Shown here in pieces: positions 1 through 5,221 of a DNA stretch of 5,657 nucleotides. The DNA lies in contig CABSMC010000109.1 of NCBI GenBank assembly GCA_902478715.1, positions 1-5,657 of the forward strand, written 5' to 3'. The stretch comes from an uncultured Adlercreutzia sp. Lineage in GTDB: Bacteria; Actinomycetota; Coriobacteriia; Coriobacteriales; Eggerthellaceae. The notes beneath the pieces are model-generated. The model was not told where the DNA came from. It was given only the letters and a program-made list of their open reading frames with translations, and did not search any database. The position numbers were made by a program, and so were the translations under genes. Numbering within the stretch: the first letter of the stretch is position 1; each line of letters starts with the position of its first letter.

Positions 1-339
1 CCCCATCCCCGCCATGAGCCAATAGAACGCCAGCACATCGACAAATTGCATGAGGAAGAAGAGCGTCCACGCCACGGGCTCCAGCACCGCCCGGCGAAAA
101 CGCGCGGCGTTGATCTGAGTGAGGGCGTAACCGAAAACCAGGCCGAGCGAATGGGCATTGCACGAGAAGGCGCGGACGTTAATCGGCACGCCCTCGAAAA
201 GGGCGAAATCCAGCGTCCAGCTTGCCGATTCATGCAGCAGCATCGACGAGGAGGCCACGGCCACCAGCGCCCCGAGCGCCCACCACAGGCCCCGCGAGGC
301 CTTTTCCGGATCCGTCCTCGTCTCCCCGAGCTTTCCCAC
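1..339 (-). CDS. N-terminal part of a polytopic membrane protein (partial, runs off left edge; possible membrane-bound regulator)
   Basis: An open frame reads from a GTG at 339-337 to position 1 without a stop, giving 113 residues. The start is chosen because GAGGGGG lies 9 nt upstream; an in-frame GTG at 357 and ATGs at 405 and 390 lack such a site. The product has a short basic N-terminus (KLGETRTDPEK), then hydrophobic segments at about residues 18-36, 61-78 and 88-110. The loop between segments 2 and 3 carries RFRR, which fits an inside location by the positive-inside rule. The family cannot be named from this fragment. In Eggerthellaceae, LuxR-type regulators with N-terminal multi-helix membrane domains are often encoded divergently from respiratory enzymes, and the position here fits that pattern. 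Whether a DNA-binding domain follows lies outside the window. A permease or other integral membrane protein is equally compatible. That the frame is coding is fairly secure; the function is not. Confidence 0.75.
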   Translation of the reverse strand, partial: MGKLGETRTDPEKASRGLWWALGALVAVASSSMLLHESASWTLDFALFEGVPINVRAFSCNAHSLGLVFGYALTQINAARFRRAVLEPVAWTLFFLMQFVDVLAFYWLMAGMG

Positions 340-476
340 TTTCCGTTGCCCCCTCACAGCCAGCCCGCGACCGCGGCCACTCCGGCACATGCTTCGCCGG
401 CGCATTTCCCGACCGCGATCGGCTCGCGGCCCAGTCGCTTACGTGCCGCCCCCTCGATCGCTTTTCGTCCAATTGC

Positions 477-507
477 ATCATACCACCGGGTGTTTCGCTG
501 AAATCAA
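477..507 (-). promoter_or_regulatory. Promoter candidate for the left membrane-protein gene
   Basis: On the minus strand TATGAT (482-477) matches the -10 consensus at five of six bases. TTGATT (507-502) upstream could serve as the -35 box, with a 19-nt spacer, longer than the usual 17. The -35 candidate overlaps the outer edge of the left operator arm, so a protein bound there would touch polymerase directly. The candidate is read from sequence only, and the long spacer suggests activator dependence. Confidence 0.45.
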
Positions 508-556
508 CAAGAGTTGTTGAGATGCCTCTGACAGCTCAACAACTCTTGTTGATTTC
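500..556. promoter_or_regulatory. Twin operator: perfect 22-bp inverted repeat made of two palindromic sites
   Basis: Positions 500-521 and 535-556 are perfect reverse complements over 22 bp, separated by a 13-nt spacer (522-534). Each arm is itself a near-palindrome of form TCAACAA-NNN-TTGTTGA: 504-520 with centre GAG, and 536-552 with centre CTC. Their centres (512 and 544) are 32 bp apart, about three helical turns, so two dimers would sit on the same face of the DNA. The pair lies midway between the two divergent promoter candidates and overlaps both -35 candidates. The likely ligand is a dimeric helix-turn-helix regulator, perhaps encoded by the left gene. A transcript hairpin is also possible, but no T-run follows on either strand, so a terminator is unlikely. 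Confidence 0.8.
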
Positions 557-580
557 CCCCCGCTCCGCTCTCCCTATAGT
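549..580 (+). promoter_or_regulatory. Promoter candidate for the cytochrome/SUOX unit
   Basis: TATAGT at 575-580 matches the -10 consensus at five of six bases. TTGATT at 549-554 is the best -35 candidate, at a long 20-nt spacing, and lies in the outer edge of the right operator arm. The start of transcription would be near 586-588, leaving a leader of about 67 nt before the ATG at 655. The arrangement mirrors the minus-strand promoter. Confidence 0.5.
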
Positions 581-587
581 GGGCTTA

Positions 588-617
588 GCCGTCCGGGCCC
601 TGCGCGCAGCGGGCGGC
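588..617 (+). promoter_or_regulatory. GC-rich hairpin at the predicted 5' end of the cytochrome mRNA
   Basis: Positions 588-595 (GCCGTCCG) pair with 610-617 (CGGGCGGC) through eight pairs including one G-U, around a 14-nt loop that contains the palindrome CTGCGCGCAG. It starts almost at the inferred transcription start. It could stabilise the mRNA 5' end or be a chance product of GC-rich DNA. No T-run follows, so it is not a terminator. Confidence 0.3.
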
Positions 618-654
618 AAGGTAATCCCGAAAAGATTATGGAAGGAGAGGAATC

Positions 655-2226
655 ATGGGAGCAACCGAAAGCAAGACCGCGTCGCGGATCGCCGTTGCCG
701 TGGCCGTCATTGCCGCCGCGATCGCCCTGGCCCTAGCCCTGTGGGGCTGTGCGCCGGGCGCGACGAGCACCGCCACCGATCAGGGAGGTGGCGACAAGGC
801 AGGCGCGGAGGTGACCGCCCCGGCCGGTGCCTACCCCAACTTCACCGACAAGGACGCGGGCCTGTTCCCCGACACGTACTTCAACCGCGACATGCTGAAC
901 ACCGGCAACCGCGGCTGCAACGCGTGCCACGAGAACCTGTTCGACAAGATGGTGAACAAGGAGGGTCTCACCCACATCTTAAGTTACGTGGGTTACGAGA
1001 AAGACGGCACCTACAAGGACTGCGAGCCGTGCCATCAGGGCCATATGACGCTGACGGGCCCCTATTTGGGCGATGCCATCCACGCGAGCCACTACGGTAA
1101 CCAGCAGTTCGTTGACGCCAACGGGAACTGTTGGAGCTGCCATGCCGTGAACTCCGACGGCGAGGCCGGCGAGTACCAGTTCATGCTGTGGGAGGACTTC
1201 TACGAGCAGGCCGCGCTCGGCGGCTACCCATGGCTGGCCGACGACGAGACCACCCGCGCCTGGGTGGAGTCCCGCGGCTATGCCGGCGGGTATCCCACAG
1301 AGTTCGCTCAGGACGCCCAGCCGAACATCACGGCGTCCTTCGCCCAGGATCCCACCGATGCCAAGGACCTGTTCATCGTGAACAACTGGGGCCCCGACGC
1401 CATCGATCTAGATGCCGTGTCGGCCGACAGCAACCCGCTTTCCATCACGGGAGTGAACAACCCGCGCACTTTCACGGTAGAAGAGATCCGCGCCATGCCT
1501 CAGACCGAGTTCACCGCCTTCCAGAACTGCGCCACTAACGGCGAGGGCGGCGCACTCATGGAGAACATTCCCATGAAGGGCGTGCCCCTGTCCTACCTCG
1601 TGGAGCAGTGCGGCGGCCTGGTAGAAGGCACCAATGCCATGAACGCCTCAGGCAACGACGGCTGGGCAGCCTTCCCGCCCATGGACATGGCGCTCGACCT
1701 CATGTATGAGGACTGCTATGTGGTCACCCAGTACTACGGTCAAAACCTCACCGTGGATCAGGGCGCGCCGCTCGTGCTGGTGCCCTGCGGTATGCCGGGC
1801 GCCCAATGGGTGAAGCATCTCGGCACCATCGATTTCAAGGTGGCCGATCAATTCATGGATGGCCCGACTTACGCTGCCGCCACGGCGCCTTCCCCGAAGA
1901 TCAACGTGAACGGTATGTGGTTCCAGAACAACGGCCTGAGCGCAAAGGTGGGCGAGAAAGTGGCTCTTACAGGTGCCTGCACCTCTTGGAGCAAGATAGT
2001 CGGCGAACTGGACACCATTCGCTTTAGCTTCGATCTGGGCCAGACCTGGCAGGAATACAAGGTGACCAACGAGGTGCCCAACTTTGATCCCTACCAGTGG
2101 GTCAACTACACGTTGGACTGGACGCCGTCTGCACCGGGCAAATATCAAGTAAAGCTGGACGCCATAGACACCGAAGGCAACCACATCCCCAATCCCGTCA
2201 CGCTGTTCGTGAACGTCGAGGAATAG
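655..2226 (+). CDS. Exported trihaem cytochrome c fused to a sulfite-oxidase-type molybdopterin-binding domain
   Basis: The product is 523 residues. The ATG at 655 is preceded by AAGGAGAGG at 642-650. Residues 12-31 form a hydrophobic export signal ending in LWGC, a plausible lipobox with lipidated Cys32; W at -2 is unusual. There is no twin-arginine pair. After a Gly/Ala/Thr linker come three CxxCH haem-c sites: CNACH (88-92), CEPCH (123-127) and CWSCH (159-163). His107, His130, His143 and His146 are candidate distal ligands. From about residue 262 to 395 the sequence follows the SUOX-fold pattern: G-x-NNPRTFTVEEI, the CATN cysteine (Cys292, where family members carry the Mo ligand), KGVPL (308-312), NDGW (334-337) and VKHLG (386-390). 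Residues 415-522 resemble the Ig-like dimerisation domain of sulfite oxidases. The common family HG.PLR segment reads QGAPLV here. It is probably an extracellular respiratory redox enzyme with unknown substrate. Cofactor content is uncertain because Sec export of an apo cytochrome conflicts with cytoplasmic Moco loading. Confidence 0.88.
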   Translation: MGATESKTASRIAVAVAVIAAAIALALALWGCAPGATSTATDQGGGDKAGAEVTAPAGAYPNFTDKDAGLFPDTYFNRDMLNTGNRGCNACHENLFDKMVNKEGLTHILSYVGYEKDGTYKDCEPCHQGHMTLTGPYLGDAIHASHYGNQQFVDANGNCWSCHAVNSDGEAGEYQFMLWEDFYEQAALGGYPWLADDETTRAWVESRGYAGGYPTEFAQDAQPNITASFAQDPTDAKDLFIVNNWGPDAIDLDAVSADSNPLSITGVNNPRTFTVEEIRAMPQTEFTAFQNCATNGEGGALMENIPMKGVPLSYLVEQCGGLVEGTNAMNASGNDGWAAFPPMDMALDLMYEDCYVVTQYYGQNLTVDQGAPLVLVPCGMPGAQWVKHLGTIDFKVADQFMDGPTYAAATAPSPKINVNGMWFQNNGLSAKVGEKVALTGACTSWSKIVGELDTIRFSFDLGQTWQEYKVTNEVPNFDPYQWVNYTLDWTPSAPGKYQVKLDAIDTEGNHIPNPVTLFVNVEE

Positions 2227-2245
2227 AAAGGGACGGTGACATTCC

Positions 2246-2740
2246 ATGAAATCTCAGACTGTTAAGACCATCGGCGGCGTGATGAGCGCGGTGGCCCTCA
2301 TCTCCGGAGGCGCCGGCGTGGCCCAGGCCGCTACCATCGAGCCTGCGGCAGCCGCTCCGACAGCTGCCACCACCCTGGCTGCCACAGATGCCGCAGACAC
2401 CGAGGCCTCGGCGCGCGCCGTGGAGGGAACCTTTAGCTACACGCAGGATGCCGTGTCCTCCAACGCCGAGATAAGCGGCGTCTTCTGCAAGGCGGCCGCC
2501 ACGCTATGCGCGTCGCTGCCCACGTACGGCTGCGAGGCCGTCAAGGCCGCGGCCGTCACCGTGGCGGGCCCCAACGCCTCGTTCACGGCCACCGTGGACG
2601 AGCTGGCCGGCGAGGAGGAGGCGACCTCCTACGTGATGGCCTGCTCCTGCGCTACCAACGTTGCCGGCGGCGGCGCCATCGCCAACGCCGAGGTCGAGGG
2701 CGTCTCTCTGGAAACCCTCGTTCAGATGGCCTGCGCCTAG
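2246..2740 (+). CDS. Small secreted SUOX half-domain protein, partner of the upstream cytochrome
   Basis: The product is 164 residues and starts 19 nt after the cytochrome gene, so the two are probably co-transcribed. GGTGA at 2235-2239 is the likely ribosome binding site. A Sec signal peptide covers residues 1-28 with cleavage after AQA. Residues 29-58 are an Ala/Thr-rich linker. The mature domain (about 60-164) has six cysteines: 81, 88, 96, 133, 135 and 163. Residues 105-163 align by eye with residues 263-319 of the upstream protein: T-x-TV[D/E]E[I/L], then CATN (135-138 versus 292-295), then GG, then GV-x-L-x-x-LV. It stops where the full SUOX domain would continue, so it has only the first half of the fold. 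No haem motif is present. It could be an electron-transfer or substrate-binding partner, a decoy or chaperone for the large subunit, or a degenerate duplicate. The clean frame and terminator argue that it is a real, expressed protein. Confidence 0.8.
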   Translation: MKSQTVKTIGGVMSAVALISGGAGVAQAATIEPAAAAPTAATTLAATDAADTEASARAVEGTFSYTQDAVSSNAEISGVFCKAAATLCASLPTYGCEAVKAAAVTVAGPNASFTATVDELAGEEEATSYVMACSCATNVAGGGAIANAEVEGVSLETLVQMACA

Positions 2741-2751
2741 GCCATCATCGC

Positions 2752-2789
2752 CCGCATCCAGGCCATCGCCCGCGACACCCTGGATGCGG
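2752..2789 (+). repeat. 11-bp inverted repeat upstream of the terminator
   Basis: CCGCATCCAGG (2752-2762) and CCTGGATGCGG (2779-2789) are perfect reverse complements around a 16-nt loop. It lies between the stop codon and the main terminator hairpin. No T-run follows, so on its own it is not a typical terminator. It may protect the mRNA 3' end or be a remnant of former coding sequence. Confidence 0.5.
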
Positions 2790-2799
2790 AAACCTCATC

Positions 2800-2833
2800 G
2801 GCCCCGCAAGCCCTCGTGTTTGCGGGGCCTTTC
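2800..2833 (+). terminator. Rho-independent terminator of the cytochrome/SUOX unit
   Basis: GGCCCCGCAA (2800-2809) pairs perfectly with TTGCGGGGCC (2820-2829) around a 10-nt loop, followed by TTTCTC. It lies 60 nt after the stop of the small secreted protein and closes the plus-strand unit. Confidence 0.85.
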
Positions 2834-2871
2834 TCATATCCCCTTGGTTCTCAGACTCTTGAGACATCCCC

Positions 2872-2978
2872 CGGAAATAGACAGGAGTTTTGAGCGACAA
2901 AGCAGCATCTTTCGGAAATAGATGGGAGTTTAGAGCGCTGAAGCGACCCTCCCCGGAAACAGTTACGAGTTTAGAGCG
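2872..2978 (+). repeat. Three direct copies of a 25-nt repeat on a 41-nt period
   Basis: Copies lie at 2872-2896, 2913-2937 and 2954-2978. Each begins CGGAAA[T/C]AG and ends GAGTTT[T/A]GAGCG, with a more variable middle. Start-to-start distance is 41 nt both times, with 16-nt spacers of differing sequence. The third copy is the most diverged (CAGTTAC where the second has TAGATGG). The cluster begins about 40 nt after the plus-strand terminator and continues as two inverted copies downstream. Confidence 0.85.
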
Positions 2979-3006
2979 TCATTTTAGGCACAATGCAGCT
3001 CTTTCG

Positions 3007-3072
3007 TGCTCGAAACTTCCATCTATTTCCGAATCCAGCGCTCTCGGCGCTCGAAACTTCCATCTATTTCCG
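3007..3072 (-). repeat. Two inverted copies of the same 25-nt repeat, also on a 41-nt period
   Basis: Copies lie at 3007-3031 and 3048-3072 in the opposite orientation to the three copies to their left. They are identical to each other over 26 nt (3008-3033 and 3049-3074). On the minus strand each begins CGGAAATAGATGG and ends GTTTCGAGC. The start-to-start distance is again 41 nt with a 16-nt spacer. These two and the second and third direct copies are symmetric about position 2992.5, so a transcript could fold into a long interrupted stem with a 28-nt loop. Confidence 0.85.
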
Positions 3073-3217
3073 AAATTAATGCTTTTTGCATCCAAGGCCT
3101 CGTCTGCTTTCAGAAGCCTCCTTGCATGTAGCCATGCCAAAGCTAGCGAGAAGTCGAAGTGCTTCCAGTGAGCTCACAGGCCAATCCCGTTGAAGCAGAT
3201 CGAGCCGCAATTGCAGC

Positions 3218-3250
3218 AAAAAGGCCGGCCCCTTTGCGGGAGCCGGCCTT
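3218..3250 (-). terminator. Rho-independent terminator after rplW
   Basis: On the minus strand AAGGCCGGC (3250-3242) pairs with GCCGGCCTT (3229-3221) around a 12-nt loop, and a run of five T (3222-3218) overlaps and follows the stem. It lies 43 nt past the rplW stop codon and would end transcription of the ribosomal operon there. Confidence 0.85.
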
Positions 3251-3293
3251 GGTTTCTCGGGCTTTCGGCCCTTGGCGCGATGAGCGCTTGAAG

Positions 3294-3581
3294 CTAGGAA
3301 GCGAAGATCTCGATGGTCTCGCCCTCGGCCAGGGTGACCATGGCCTTCTTCCAGGTGCGGGTGCGACCCTCCTGGTAGCGGACGCGCTTCGGCTTCGACT
3401 TCACGTTCAGGGTGTTCACCTTGACCACCTTCACGTTGAAGATAGCCTCGATGGCCTGGCGAATCTCAACCTTGTTGGCGTCCTTGGCCACCTCGAAGGT
3501 GTAGACGTTGTTCTCCATAGCGTCGTAGCTGTGCTCCGTGATGACGGGGCGGATGATGACGTCGCGGGGATCCTTCTCCAT
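3294..3581 (-). CDS. rplW: Large-subunit ribosomal protein L23 (uL23)
   Basis: The product is 95 residues, normal for bacterial L23. It binds 23S rRNA near the polypeptide exit tunnel and is the docking site for trigger factor and signal recognition particle. Typical features are the start DVIIRPVITEHSYDAM, the middle DANKVEIRQAIEAIFNVKV and the basic KSKPKRVRYQEGRTRTWKKAMV segment. Its ATG overlaps the rplD stop by one base (TAATG), and GAGGAGGTG sits just inside the end of rplD, so the two are probably translationally coupled. It is the last gene of this operon: a terminator follows and rplB does not. Confidence 0.97.
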   Translation of the reverse strand: MEKDPRDVIIRPVITEHSYDAMENNVYTFEVAKDANKVEIRQAIEAIFNVKVVKVNTLNVKSKPKRVRYQEGRTRTWKKAMVTLAEGETIEIFAS

Positions 3582-4207
3582 TATGCAAGCACCTCCTCAA
3601 TGCGGGCCAGGCACGGCTCGGCGATAACGAGGGCCTTGTTGTCGACCAGCTCGTAGGTGTTGATATCGCCCACCGGCAGAATGTTCACCTCGGGGATGTT
3701 GCGGAAAGACAGGAAAGCCTCGATGTCCTCGTTGCCGATGACCACGCAGATGCGCTTGCCCTCGAGACCCAGCGCCTTGATGAGCGCCACGGCGTCCTTG
3801 GTGCAGGGCTTCTCGAAGTCCATGTCCTTCACAATGAACAGCTCGCCGTCGGCCAGCTTGGCGGAGAGAGCCGAGCGCATAGCCAGCTTGATCTCCTTCT
3901 TGTTGACCTTCTGGTCGTAGCTGCGGGTGTGGGGGCCGAACACGGTACCGCCGCCGACCCACTGGGGAGCGCGAATGGTACCCTGACGGGCACGGCCGGT
4001 GCCCTTCTGACGCCACGGCTTCTTGCCGCCGCCGCGAACCATGCCGCGGGTGCGCGTGTTGGCGGTGCCCTGGCGCCAGGATGCCTGCTGCGCCTTCACG
4101 GTGCGATGCATCACAGGCACGTTCGGCTCGATGGCGAACACGGCGTCGGAAAGCTCGACCGTGCCGGCGGCAGCGCCCTTCACGTCCTTAATCTCAATAG
4201 TTGCCAT
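3581..4207 (-). CDS. rplD: Large-subunit ribosomal protein L4 (uL4)
   Basis: The product is 208 residues, as usual for bacterial L4. L4 binds 23S rRNA, and its extended loop lines the nascent-peptide tunnel; in some bacteria it also represses its own operon. The loop signature GGGKKPWRQKGTGRAR is at residues 59-74, followed by APQWVGGGTVFGP, and the C-terminal globular part ends in IEEVLA. The ATG is preceded by AAGGAG at 4224-4219, an 11-nt spacing that is slightly long. It lies 34 nt after rplC. Nothing unusual was seen in the tunnel-loop residues. Confidence 0.97.
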   Translation of the reverse strand: MATIEIKDVKGAAAGTVELSDAVFAIEPNVPVMHRTVKAQQASWRQGTANTRTRGMVRGGGKKPWRQKGTGRARQGTIRAPQWVGGGTVFGPHTRSYDQKVNKKEIKLAMRSALSAKLADGELFIVKDMDFEKPCTKDAVALIKALGLEGKRICVVIGNEDIEAFLSFRNIPEVNILPVGDINTYELVDNKALVIAEPCLARIEEVLA

Positions 4208-4241
4208 AGTTGCTGTAACTCCTTGTTACCGATCGTTCCAA

Positions 4242-4862
4242 TTAAGCCATGCGGACGCGGACGATGCCGTTCTTGCCGCCGGGCACCGCACCCTTGACCA
4301 GGATGAGGTTCTGCTCCTCGTCGATGCGAACAACCTCGAGGTTCTTCACGGTGACGGTGTCGCAGCCCATGTGGCCAGGCAGGCGCAGGCCCTTGAACAC
4401 GCGGGACGGCGTGGCGCACTGGCCCACGGAACCGGGGGCGCGATGGAAGTGCGCGCCGTGGCCGCCCGGGCCGCCGGCGAAGCCGTAGCGCTTCATGACG
4501 CCGGCAAAGCCCTTGCCCTTGGACGTGCCGGTCACGTCGACCTTCTTCACGTCGGCGAAGGCCGCGACGGTCTGCTCGTCGCCCACCTTGTACTCGCCGG
4601 CGTTCTCGACGCGAACCTCGCGCAGGTAGCGCTTCGGCTCGGCGCCCTGGGCGTCGAAGTGGCCCTGCATGGGCTTGTTCACGCGACGGGGCTTGATGTA
4701 GCCGAAGCCCATCTGCACGGCCTCGTAGCCGTCGGTATCCACGGTCTTCACCTGGCACACGGTGTTCGGCTCGGCCTGGATAACGGTGACCGGGACGATG
4801 CGGTCCTGGTCGTCGAAGATCTGGGTCATGCCGATCTTCTTGCCATAGATAGCGTTAATCAT
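4242..4862 (-). CDS. rplC: Large-subunit ribosomal protein L3 (uL3)
   Basis: The product is 206 residues if started at the ATG at 4862. A TTG two codons upstream (4868) is in frame but only 1 nt from AAGGAGG, while the ATG has a 7-nt spacing, so ATG is preferred. L3 is an early assembly protein that reaches toward the peptidyl-transferase centre. The signature GGPGGHGAHFHRAPGSVGQ spans about residues 130-148, followed by TPSRVFKGLRLPGHMG. Gln148 corresponds to the glutamine methylated by PrmB in proteobacterial L3. It lies 12 nt after rpsJ, with its ribosome binding site overlapping the rpsJ stop. Confidence 0.97.
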   Translation of the reverse strand: MINAIYGKKIGMTQIFDDQDRIVPVTVIQAEPNTVCQVKTVDTDGYEAVQMGFGYIKPRRVNKPMQGHFDAQGAEPKRYLREVRVENAGEYKVGDEQTVAAFADVKKVDVTGTSKGKGFAGVMKRYGFAGGPGGHGAHFHRAPGSVGQCATPSRVFKGLRLPGHMGCDTVTVKNLEVVRIDEEQNLILVKGAVPGGKNGIVRVRMA

Positions 4863-4869
4863 GCCCAAA

Positions 4870-4876
4870 CCTCCTT
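4870..4876 (-). promoter_or_regulatory. Ribosome binding site that fixes the rplC start
   Basis: AAGGAGG on the minus strand lies 7 nt before ATG 4862 but 1 nt before the alternative TTG at 4868. It overlaps the rpsJ stop codon by two bases. Confidence 0.8.
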
Positions 4877-5183
4877 ACAGCTTGATCTCGATGTCAACGC
4901 CAGCGGGGAGATCGAGACGCATCAGGGAGTCAACCGTGTTGGGGGTCGGCTCGAGGATGTCGATCAGGCGCTTGTGGGTGCGCATCTCGAACTGCTCGCG
5001 GGAGTCCTTGTTCACATGGGGCCCACGGATGACGCAGTACAGGTTGCGCTCCGTCGGCAGCGGAATAGGACCGGAAACCTTGGCACCCGTCTTCTGAGCG
5101 GTATCGACGATGAGGCGCGTGGACTGATCCACGATCTCATGATCGTATCCCTTGAGGCGGATGCGAATCTTCTGACTTGCCAC
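4875..5183 (-). CDS. rpsJ: Small-subunit ribosomal protein S10 (uS10)
   Basis: The product is 102 residues, the standard length. S10 belongs to the 30S head and also acts as NusE in transcription antitermination with NusB. The sequence IRIRLKGYDHEIVDQSTRLI, the GPIPLPTERN segment and the THKRLIDILEPTPNTVDSL segment are characteristic. The start is GTG at 5183, with GGAGGT 7 nt upstream; an ATG at 5189 in another frame meets a stop at once. It lies 38 nt after fusA, with no tuf gene between. Confidence 0.97.
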   Translation of the reverse strand: MASQKIRIRLKGYDHEIVDQSTRLIVDTAQKTGAKVSGPIPLPTERNLYCVIRGPHVNKDSREQFEMRTHKRLIDILEPTPNTVDSLMRLDLPAGVDIEIKL

Positions 5184-5221
5184 TTACATTACCTCCAAAT
5201 AGAAGTTTCTCTGAGGACGCC

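Larger units (their letters stand above)
340..654. other. Divergent intergenic control region (315 nt, no gene)
   Basis: No convincing gene lies between the left membrane-protein gene and the cytochrome gene. Frames that stay open on the plus strand here have arginine- and proline-rich translations typical of shadows in high-GC DNA. The region holds the large inverted repeat at 500-556, a minus-strand promoter candidate, a plus-strand promoter candidate and a GC-rich leader hairpin, described separately. If the minus-strand promoter is right, the left gene has a leader of about 130 nt in which no further structure was recognised. Confidence 0.7.
2741..3293. other. Gene-free stretch between convergent units
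   Basis: This stretch separates the plus-strand redox unit from the minus-strand ribosomal operon. It contains an 11-bp inverted repeat, the plus-strand terminator, the five-copy repeat cluster and the minus-strand terminator. Open frames inside it lack ribosome binding sites or recognisable protein sequence. Positions 3073-3217 show no structure I can identify; base composition there is lower in GC than in the genes. Confidence 0.7.

Noticed and set aside
500..556. Rho-independent terminator at the large inverted repeat
   Set aside because: No T-run follows the repeat on either strand, and it sits between two divergent promoters with the nested symmetry of operators.
655..750. Tat signal peptide on the cytochrome/SUOX protein
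   Set aside because: Only a single arginine (Arg11) precedes the hydrophobic stretch. No RR or KR pair is present, and CxxCH proteins use Sec.
46..1100. Overlapping plus-strand open frames across the left gene and control region (46-501, 158-520, 222-1100)
   Set aside because: Their translations are rich in Arg, Pro and His without recognisable domains, lack good ribosome binding sites, and overlap the better-supported minus-strand membrane gene, the operator and the cytochrome gene.
1648..2247. 199-codon minus-strand open frame inside the cytochrome/SUOX gene
   Set aside because: It lies antisense to a clear conserved domain and has His/Arg-rich sequence typical of a high-GC shadow, with no recognisable motif.
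2872..3072. CRISPR array
   Set aside because: Repeats flip orientation midway, are diverged from one another, have spacers of only 16 nt, and no cas genes are near.
3159..3656. Plus-strand open frame antisense to rplW and its terminator
   Set aside because: It is an antisense shadow of rplW and the start of the rplD region, with no independent support.
4863..4868. TTG start for rplC giving 208 residues
   Set aside because: The AAGGAGG would be only 1 nt away, whereas ATG 4862 has a 7-nt spacing and gives the usual L3 N-terminus MINAIYGKKIGMTQ.
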